NCBI RefSeq assembly: GCF_003600625.1
Contig: NZ_CP032489.1
Coordinates: 3,720,001-3,784,000 of the forward strand
Length of the DNA: 64,000 bases
From: Arachidicoccus soli
GTDB lineage: Bacteria > Bacteroidota > Bacteroidia > Chitinophagales > Chitinophagaceae
Reading direction: 5' to 3'
The stretch's first letter is position 1. Each line of letters begins with the position of its first letter. Positions 38,411 through 48,000 of the stretch are shown here, piece after piece. Under the pieces are notes generated by a model. The model was not told the origin of the DNA, searched no databases, and saw only the letters and a list, made by a program, of their open reading frames with translations. The translations under genes were made by a program, and so were the position numbers.

Positions 38411-41400
38411 TTAGCGTAATCGAACAGGCTTATTATCTTGAAAGCTGTCATACAAAGGCTGAAGGGGGGTTACATCTTCATTGATTTTATTGGCGATAGT
38501 TATCGCAAATATTTTAATGCCGCTATTTTTCGGAACTGTAATACTTTTTGTCCCCTCAGGTAAATCAATCTCATATTCGTATAAGTAACTATATTGATAA
38601 GCAAGATTTCCTTGGGGTGAATGACAGTGTGATGCATACCAGGCAATATCATCACGCTTGGTATATGCATTTGTAATACCCGTTACTTTTTTATATTTAT
38701 CTGTGAATATACGACCGTAATCCTGCCCTACAAATCCCGTCCATTTTTGAACATTAAGTTGTACCCTGTGTTTCCCGACAAGCAGTTCTCCAGTCGTATC
38801 ATTATTCGCAGCAGCCAAAAGATATATCCTATTGTATTTTCCTTTCGGAAGCCTGATGGTCTGACCTTTTGCGGCTACTGCATTTTTCGCCCCGTCTAAA
38901 GTACTTCCCATTTTAAAGTGAATATCTTCACTAGTGATTTCGGCAGGGATAAGCTCTGCCGGATATGTCTGTCCGTCGGACATATCACCATTGCTTCTAT
39001 TATTGTCAGAACTGATAACATCTTCATTGAATGGAAGATCGATACTTTTCTGTTCGGGAATGGTTGAAGGGTATCTTGCACTTTGTAACTTAACTGCAAA
39101 GCTCCTAATCATAAATTTTGTCATATTGAAGTGAAGTGTACCTCCACTAAAATCGGCTTTGCCAATTTTCTGTTCTTGACCATTTACTTCGTAAGCATCC
39201 ACAATTTTTCCGGGGAAATTTACAGTGATATTTTTTGCATCTTTGCCATACAACTCATTAAATCTCACAATATAGTAATCGCTTTCTTCAGCTTTTTTGA
39301 AAGCCATCATGTGTATCTTATCTGTATTAAACTTAATTAAAGAAACCTCTTTACCCAATGGGCCATTGTGCTGTGCCGTTTCAAAACCGATAAGCGGTGC
39401 ATTTACAAAACTGCCCTGCCAAGGTGATTTGGCATATGCCCAGTCGCCAACATGCGGATAAATAGCATATTCAAAATTGTGGATACCCCAGTCTTGTGTT
39501 CCTTGATAAATATAAGAATTAGCTGTAGGTGTATACATCAACGTAAGCCTTACCGTATTGTTATCAGGTTTATCTGAGCCATATTTACAATCCTCCAGGA
39601 TGGAAACACCATAGTTTTGTGACCTGTCGGTTAGGTCAAACCACTGACGACTAGGCACTTCAAACTTCACTGGGTCATTAGTAGAACGTTGAATAGCTGC
39701 TGTATTTAGCCCATAAGTAGCATTTTCATTTTCCACGGTGGTAGGGAATGCTGCTTTCAAGCTTACCCCTTTAGATTGCCAATCAATTTTATTATTTACA
39801 TCAATTCGTTTCCCGGCATCCCCGGCAGCTAAGCTGACGATTTGCGTAATTTCAGAGTTTTGGCCTTTCTTGGTTATTGCTAAGGCCACCCGTACTGGTC
39901 CTTGTTCTACAATCTTTATTGAGACATCTTTATTCATAAAAGCGAAAGGCGGATTCTTACGATCTTTCCAATACATATTCCAAGCTGGCCATTCAATTGG
40001 ATCTTCCTTTTGGAACTGCAACGATGCAGGATGTGAAAGGACTTCTCTTTGAGCAGTTTTGTCATAAATGCTTGCAATGTCGCCTTCACTATTAATCCTG
40101 ATTTTAAAGTACTTGTTTTCCAAACTGCTGTCTTTAGCAATTAATGTTGATTCTGAAGGTGTTTCCTTTACATCCCTTACATCAAAGACTGACATCCCAG
40201 CTGAGGGTAGCTTAGCCAAAAAAATCAAGGTAATTTTATTTCCTTGGGTCCCAATGATCTGAGTAGGAACTGCATTACCCATATTATCGAATACAGTTAG
40301 GTCCTGAGGAATTTTTTCGTAGCTGAGATTTGCCGTTACGACACCTTCCCTTGCGATAGCCACTGGATTATACACAATCACTGCTTTGCCTTGCACTTTC
40401 GTGTTTAATTGATGGGCAATCGCGCTTACTGAGTTTTTTTCTACCTCAGAAAAGCCATTCATAGCCACAAATTCATCATTCCAAGCATAAGTATAGGCTT
40501 TAGGGGTGGCTGTTCCTGAAAGAATATCATGCATCTGACTACCCAATACTAAATCCCAAGACCTATTAAGCTTATTTCTCGGGTATGAGGCTGCTCCCAA
40601 CCAATCGGCTACAGAAGCAAGTTGTTCCGCAGATTTAGCAAGCTGTTCATTCTTCCTATTCGCCCTTTTCATATATGCTTGAGAAGTCAGAGAGCCAGCA
40701 CTGTGTTGTGTTAGCAATAAATCACCTTTATAAGTTGGGAGTTTATCCCGAAGCGCTGGCGTAATATCTTTGAACATTTGGTCGGATGATGTTAGTTCAA
40801 CTTTGAAATTACTACTATCACCATGGTTAAGGCTTTCTACGGCATTGCGTACGTCTCCTTCTCTTGGAGCACCACCCACATCACCTGTGCCATAATAGCG
40901 GTAATCGAATGAAATGCCATATTTTTGGATATCGTCATTTATGCGGGCGGTCCATTCTTTATTTGTATCCAGCCTTGGAACAATACTACCATTATAATTG
41001 GTCGCATTTAATGCGGAAACCAATCCCTGTCCATCCGGACCTTCCCAAATACCTACATTAAAAGGAATACCATTTGCGGAACCCCATGTAAGTTTTTGTG
41101 TAGAGAATCCCAGCAGTCCGGCGTGCCTCCATACAGAAGGGGTAGTAGCCACAAAACCAAAACAATCAGGCAACATATAATCGGCACTTTCCTTATTGAA
41201 CTCATGCTTAAAGAATAAATTGCCATAAAGCACCTGACGTAGCAAGGACTCAGAAGAAGATATATTTACCTCTGCTTCATCTACTGAAGAACCTGCAATA
41301 TACCACCGACCTTCTTTTACATAAGCAAGCAATTTTTTATACAAGTCGGGGTAATACTCTTTCATCATTTCATAACGGCGGGAACCTGTAAAATTGAATA

Positions 41401-41635
41401 CATAATCCGGGTATTTCTCGAAAAGTTTAAAATTGTCCACCATTGTGTTCCTAATGTAATCGTTTATAACGGTAGGGTACTCCCAATTCCATTCAGTGTC
41501 CAAATGGGCATAACCAATCGTATATAAAACCTTATCTTTAGAAATATCATATTTCTCTCTACGCTGTATCTGCTGAGAAAAAATTGAAAGGGGCAAAAGC
41601 CCTGCAACAAGAAAGGAGTAAAATTGCTTCTTCAT
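38411..41635 (-). CDS. secreted GH38 alpha-mannosidase
   Basis: This 1074-residue protein has a signal peptide ending IFSQQ, predicting periplasmic or surface location. The GH38 catalytic domain contains IGYAHLDTEWNW (zinc ligands H44 and D46), the nucleophile Asp in MLPDCFGFVATTP (D157) and the His of LLTQHSAGSLTSQA. The middle part is the GH38 beta-sandwich region. The last 200 residues (from about AEITSEDIHFKMG) form an extra beta-rich module that I cannot name. GH38 enzymes remove terminal alpha-mannose, which fits the GH76 neighbour. It has its own terminator. Confidence 0.92.
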   Translation of the reverse strand: MKKQFYSFLVAGLLPLSIFSQQIQRREKYDISKDKVLYTIGYAHLDTEWNWEYPTVINDYIRNTMVDNFKLFEKYPDYVFNFTGSRRYEMMKEYYPDLYKKLLAYVKEGRWYIAGSSVDEAEVNISSSESLLRQVLYGNLFFKHEFNKESADYMLPDCFGFVATTPSVWRHAGLLGFSTQKLTWGSANGIPFNVGIWEGPDGQGLVSALNATNYNGSIVPRLDTNKEWTARINDDIQKYGISFDYRYYGTGDVGGAPREGDVRNAVESLNHGDSSNFKVELTSSDQMFKDITPALRDKLPTYKGDLLLTQHSAGSLTSQAYMKRANRKNEQLAKSAEQLASVADWLGAASYPRNKLNRSWDLVLGSQMHDILSGTATPKAYTYAWNDEFVAMNGFSEVEKNSVSAIAHQLNTKVQGKAVIVYNPVAIAREGVVTANLSYEKIPQDLTVFDNMGNAVPTQIIGTQGNKITLIFLAKLPSAGMSVFDVRDVKETPSESTLIAKDSSLENKYFKIRINSEGDIASIYDKTAQREVLSHPASLQFQKEDPIEWPAWNMYWKDRKNPPFAFMNKDVSIKIVEQGPVRVALAITKKGQNSEITQIVSLAAGDAGKRIDVNNKIDWQSKGVSLKAAFPTTVENENATYGLNTAAIQRSTNDPVKFEVPSRQWFDLTDRSQNYGVSILEDCKYGSDKPDNNTVRLTLMYTPTANSYIYQGTQDWGIHNFEYAIYPHVGDWAYAKSPWQGSFVNAPLIGFETAQHNGPLGKEVSLIKFNTDKIHMMAFKKAEESDYYIVRFNELYGKDAKNITVNFPGKIVDAYEVNGQEQKIGKADFSGGTLHFNMTKFMIRSFAVKLQSARYPSTIPEQKSIDLPFNEDVISSDNNRSNGDMSDGQTYPAELIPAEITSEDIHFKMGSTLDGAKNAVAAKGQTIRLPKGKYNRIYLLAAANNDTTGELLVGKHRVQLNVQKWTGFVGQDYGRIFTDKYKKVTGITNAYTKRDDIAWYASHCHSPQGNLAYQYSYLYEYEIDLPEGTKSITVPKNSGIKIFAITIANKINEDVTPLQPLYDSFQDNKPVRLR

Positions 41636-42070
41636 TTTTAATTAGTATTTAGAATATCCATGTTTCTTCGATCAGTATACGATAACGGCTAAAGGCATCT
41701 CCACCCTAATCTTACAATCCTTTTGTAATAAAAATATCCATTTTTTCCTTAATAGCCCTTGTATGGAACTTATATCTTTCCAATAAATTGTAACCCAATA
41801 GTGCCGCAACCTCTATTTAACCCCTTTATAGAAAGTGTTAAAATACCTGAAAAGAATATTCAAAAAAATTATTTTGATGGTCCATTAATACAAAAATTAT
41901 TTATTAATAGAAAATGTAAGGGGGTATTAAACCCCGCTTACATGAGCGTATACAATAATAGTAGATTCGATTTACAGATCATTTTAGATTTCCAATGCAA
42001 TCAAAGCATGAAGAATTTTTGGTTTCTCAAGTAGACAAGATAAAAAGAGATTATTTTAATTCAAACAGTC
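41636..42070. other. intergenic region, 435 bases
   Basis: The spacer between the glucan synthase stop and the GH38 start is AT-rich. It holds the synthase terminator at 41911-41942 and presumably the GH38 promoter nearer 41700, for which I see no clear TAnnTTTG. A plus-strand open frame here (41759-42034) has no protein-like composition and was rejected. Confidence 0.6.
41911..41942 (-). terminator. terminator of the cyclic glucan synthase gene
   Basis: TGTAAG and GGGG pair with CCCC and CTTACA, with a one-base bulge and a 7-base loop. On the minus strand the stem is followed by TTTT and an AT-rich tract, 128 bases after the synthase stop. Confidence 0.75.
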
Positions 42071-45000
42071 CTACTTCCTTACTCTTATTTCTACATGATG
42101 ATCTATATTATCATCTATTAATGAGATATAATTATGTTCTTGAGCAATACCGTCTACACTATATCCCGATCCTCTCTCTTCCACCAATTGTACTACCTCA
42201 AAATAATAACAAGTATTTAGATACTTATAATTTAATTTAAAAGATGGCCAGCCTTTTGGAATACAAAGCTCAAAATACAATTTATCTCCTTCCCTTTTTA
42301 GTCCAAGTAGTGATTGCAACAAAAACTGATACATCCATCCTGCAGATCCTGTGTACCATGTCCAGCCCCCGCGACCTTTGTGCGGTGCTGCACCATAAAC
42401 ATCGGCTGCCATGACATAAGGTTCCACTTTATATTTTTCTACTAATTCCTTTGTATGTGTATGAGATATTGGATTAATCATCGAAAACAATTCCCACACT
42501 TTTTCCGTATCACCTTTTTCTGCAAAAGCCATCATCGCCCAAACAGCAGCATGGGTATATTGACCTCCATTTTCTCGAACGCCAGGTACATACCCTTTTA
42601 TGTATCCAGGATTTAAATCAGACTTATCAAAAGGAGGATCTAACAATAAAATAATGCCATCATCCTTTTTGACTAAATATTTATTGAGCGCCATCAATGC
42701 TTGTTCGGTTTTGTCGACTTCTCCTACTTTTGATATAACCGACCAGCTTTGTGAAATAGAATCTATGCTACATTCCGAATTGGACGAAGAGCCCAAAGGT
42801 GTCCCGTCGTCAAAATAAGCACGGCGATACCATTGTCCGTCCCAAGCATTTTTATTAATGTTTTCTTTTAACTGATCGGCAAGTCTATTGCATTCCTCGC
42901 CAAAATTTAGATCTTGTTGTGTAATAGCAATAGGAGCGAATTGTTTTAATACTTTGTATAAAAAGAACCCTAACCAAACGCTTTCACCCCTGCCGGCTTC
43001 TCCTACTTTGTCCATCCCATCATTCCAATCACCAGAACCCATTAAAGGCAACCCATTTGCCCCAAATCGTAAGCCATACTTAATAGCACGAACACAATGT
43101 TGATAAACTGTCTCTGTTTCTGGTAAAACTATCGGCAAATCATAATAAGATTCCTCATTTGGATTTAATGGTCTCCCTCCCAAAAAAGAAACCTGCTCCT
43201 GTAAGATATTAGCATCACCTGTAATTTTTAGATATTGTTCCGTTACATATGGCAGCCACAAATAATCATCGGAGCAAGTGGTTCGTACCCCTCGCCCTAA
43301 AGGCGGATGCCACCAATGCTGCACATCGCCCTCTTTAAATTGTCGTGAAGCCGCGAGCAAAATTTGATTTTTGGCTATTTCCGGTTTCGCGTGTAATAAG
43401 GCCAAAACATCTTGCAACTGGTCTCTGAAACCAAAAGCCCCTCCCGACTGATAATACCCACTTCTCGCCCAAACTCTACAAGCAAGTGTTTGATATACTA
43501 ACCAACCATTCGTCAAAACATTTAAAGCTGCATCCGGTGTTTCTACGTAAACAATTCCAAGTGTTTCGTTCCAATAGTTATGAATATTGTCTAGGGCGTT
43601 TCTTACTGCAGAAACCTCTTTAAACTGATTGATCAAATGACGTGCATTTTGTTCATTTTCTCCCACACCCAATTTAAAAACTATTTCTTTTTCTTCGTTA
43701 GGAAATATCTCAACCAGGACTTGCAATGCTATACAGGGGTCTAATGCGCCGCCAATTTTTCCAGAAAGACGTTTGCGTTGCATCGCTTCAGGGCTTTGTG
43801 GGCTGCCGTTTCTTCCCAAAAAATCGGATCTATCTGTAGTAAAGCTCTTATTAACATAATCCACATCCAAAAACGCAACTTTTTGCGCGAAAGGAGTATT
43901 ATATTTATTGTACGCAAAAACTGCATGCGTCTCCTCGTCTATTTCTGTAATTACATGCATGCCAGTTTTTTGCGCCAAATCTCCTAAAACCAATTCAACA
44001 TAATTCGTGACCGACAATTTACGATTGCGATTAGATAAGTTTCTAATCTTTAAAACAGAGAATTTAATGTTTTCTACTAAGTCTACATACACCCACAATT
44101 GTGTAAATATTTCTTCTTCTACATGTTCAAAGACACTGTAACCAAATCCATGTCTTGTGATATACGGTTCTTTACTCAATTTAGGCAAAGGCGTTGGCGA
44201 CCAAAACTTCCCACTTTCTTCATCGCGTATATAAATAGCCTCTCCACATTCATCTGTAACAGGGTCGTTTTTCCATGGAGAAATCCTATATTCATGTGCA
44301 TTATTTTGCCAAGTATAAGCACTTCCGGATTCAGAAATAACTGTCCCAAAATTTTCATTAGCAATTACATTTACCCAAGGTGCAGGGGTAGGCTTATCCA
44401 TACTAGAAAGTAGAATATATTCTCTTCCGTCATTTGTAAAACCACCGAAACCGTTATAGAATATTAAATTTTTCGGTAATTCTACAGGCATGACTTTACT
44501 ATTTTTTTCTCTTTTAATTAAAATAGGGTCGATTGCAGGAGGAAGTGGCCTTGTTATATTTTTTTTACTGATTTGTTCGGACAGGCTGCCTACGGTATCC
44601 TCTATTATTATCCTAGCGACTGATTGAAATAATATCCTGTCTTCACTGGAAATTTGATCTGTAGAACGAATAAAGATATTTCCTGTATGACTGCTTGTAG
44701 AAACACTATTGGCAGAAGTAACAAAACTTTGTATTTGGTCTTGAAATTCTTGCCGATAACTACCAAAATCTTCATTCCAAATTACTAAGTCTACCATAAT
44801 ACCTTTTAAACGCCAATAAACGTGAGCCTTCACTAATTGCTTTACTAAATCTAGATTCTCAATACTCTGCACACGTAATAATACAATAGGCAAATCACCT
44901 GACACGGAATAAGCCCACAAGTCGGATTGCCCTCTGGAATTGTTGCGTATAATACTTGGCATAGCGCGCAATGCAGCATTTGGATAAATAATTGATCCAG

Positions 45001-48000
45001 CAATTCGATTAAATAATTGAGCTTCAGCTTCAGTCGCATTTATTTGCCTCAACAATACTTGACTATGTGTCCAAGACAGTTCGAATGCCCTATTCTTTAA
45101 ATGCCTATCTTGGTATTTCTCCAATAATCCTTTACACTTTTCTTTACTCTCTGCTATCCCCAAAATCAAGTCGAATGTTACAGTTTGATTCGGTTTCAAA
45201 AAAATCCGATAGCGTATCGAAACTATAGGATCTAATACAGAACCATCATTTCCTGATAATGCTTCATCTTGAAGCAATGCCTTAGGTGCTTTTATAGAAT
45301 TGGTCCGGCCAATAAATTTCATTCTATCTGTTTCATAAGAAATTGCTTCCGCATCTGCCCCATTGAGAGACATCAAATGAAACATCCAAGGCGGCTGTTC
45401 ATCTTTAGACCGAGGCCTCCTTGAGCACAAAATGGCTTTTTCATTTTTCAAGATTTCTGTTTGCACAAAAAGATTACTAAATGCAGGATGAGCTTCATCT
45501 GCCGCTTGTGGAGCTAAAACAACTTCTGCATAACTTGTAACTTCAAGTATCCTTTTAGAACTGTTCCTATTAGTGATCCGTATTCGTCTTACCTCAACAT
45601 CATCTTCTGGAGATACAACGACTTCCGTCCTGCATTCAAATCCGTTATCTACACGGCGATATTCTGCATGGCCTTGAGAGAAAATAGCTTCATAATTTTT
45701 TGCAGCTTGCAATACCGGCTGATACGTATTTGACCAGAAAGCACCGGTTTCTATTTCTTTTATATAACAAAATACGCCCCAGTTATCTCTTGTACCATCC
45801 TCTCTCCATCGAGTAATTGCGATATTTCTCCAACGACTATAGCCGCCCCCTGCATTACTCGTAACAACATGGTAATTGCTATTTGATAACAATTGTATTT
45901 CAGGCACTGGGGTATTTGGTGTACCAATAATGCGCATCTGCGGCTCTATTACCGGAATATTTGTTTGGGAAATATCAGTAGTATGCGAGTAGTAAGTAGA
46001 AGTGCGTGGGATTTTTTCTTGTAATAATAATAAAGTTGCTTGAAATTGGGGATCACTCTCAAACCGTTTTTGCATTTTATGATTTAAAAGCAAAGATGCT
46101 AAAGACAAGAATCCCATTCCCTGATGATGTACCATGAAAGATCGAATGACAACCTCTTCTTGTCCACGTGGCACGCGCGAAGAAGTATAATCAATAGCTT
46201 CATAGAAACCATATTGTCCTTCAAAACCTTCTTGTGCAAGTCGTTGCAAATTTTCGCAGGCTTGCTTGGGAGCAATCATCAAAGCAAGTATCGTCGCATA
46301 AGGTGCAATGACCAAATCATCACCCAAACCTCTTTTTAAACCTAAACCAGGCACACCAAAAGCACGATATTGATAATTTAGACTTGCATCGACCGCATTG
46401 TAGCCTGACTCTGAAATGCCCCAAGGTACTCCGCGTTGTTTACCATATTCGATTTGACGATGGACCATTGCACTATTTGTTTGAGCAAGCAATGTATTCT
46501 CGTAAGATGGCATTACCAATTGCGGCATCAAATATTCAAACATCGAACCACTCCAAGATAATAAAACAGGTGCTTTTCCTGCATTTACTAAAAGGCGGCC
46601 TAACGTAAACCAGCATTCCTGAGGTAGTTTACTTTGTGCGATAGCCACAAAAATACCCAGCCTTACTTCTGACGCTAAAAGGTCATAATAACTATTATCT
46701 GGTAAATGTTCATCAACATTAAAACCAATACGTAGCAAATGTTTGGAATTGTCATATAAAAACCTATATTCCATTTCCGAGAAAATAGAACAATCCTGGG
46801 CAAGATTTTCCAGCAATGTAATTATTTCTAATGCTTTTCTACTGCTGACAGACAATTGCACTTTCAAATTATTTAACCACTCAAACTCTTCTTCCGAATT
46901 GGGCAGAGAGATAAGTTGTTCAATATCTACTGAATGAATATCCTTAATATCTTTTAATTCAAGAAAACTAGGGATCTTAATGAATAAAGATAAATCTCTG
47001 AACTTTTCTGGTATAGCACTTTTTAACCAAGGAAGCAGTTCTTCAAATTCGCTTAAAACCGAAATCATCTGCTGTTGTAATTTTCCCATCCAATTATGAC
47101 CTTCTTCTTCAGGGCCTGAAAAATACTTTTCTAACATTTGATCTACTTGAAACCTTAAGTTATCTAAAATGGTATAAGTTTCTAGTAAAGATGTTGGTGG
47201 AGTTATACATAGGCCATTCAGCAAGTTGAAAAGCTCTTCAACTTTTTTAACTTCTTTTTTTTCTATTTCTTTATAAGTAATAAGTAGTGTGTCTCTCAAA
47301 CCTAAAAAGATATTTTCATTTATTACCTTTTGAGAAGGTAGCGCCAAAAAACCTTGCCTAAGCGTAATTAAATGACCCGCCAAATTCCCACTATCTACCG
47401 TCGAAATATATTTAGGATTAAGTGGCTGGAGCGTAATTGTATCATACCAATTATAGAAATGATTTTGATAACGTTCCAATAAATTCATCGTTTTAAAAGT
47501 ACCCCTTGTCCTCTCAATTAATTCTTTCATAGAAATATAACTGAAGTCATATGCCGATAAATTGGCCAGCAAAGCCAATCCTATATTTGTAGGCGATGTG
47601 CGATGCGCAATTACACTTGTGGGGTGCTCTTGATAATTATCAGGCGGCAACCAATTTTCCTCTTCGGTTACAAAAGTTTCAAAGAAATACCAGGTCTTAC
47701 GGGAAATATGATGTAAAAAAATCCTTTCTTCTTCTGAAAGAAAAGCCGACTTCAGTTTACGGGGCATACTTATCTCCCAAACTACCATAGGCGCAATAAA
47801 CCATAAAACTAAAATGGGTAACGAAGTAAAGAACCCACCCTTATCCAAATAAAGTAATAATATTGCGGTCACCAGCGCTAGAAAAGGTGCCGACCACATG
47901 ATAAAATATGTTTTAAAGAGAGGTTTGCTCCCCGCTGCATTAATACTACTTGAGGGTGTCCATTCTAACAATTTTTTATTAGAGATAATCATCCGCCAAT

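Noticed and set aside
41759-42034. Plus-strand open frame of 91 codons in the spacer before the glucan synthase
   Set aside because: Composition is not protein-like, it has no family resemblance, and it spans the terminator hairpin of the opposite-strand gene.
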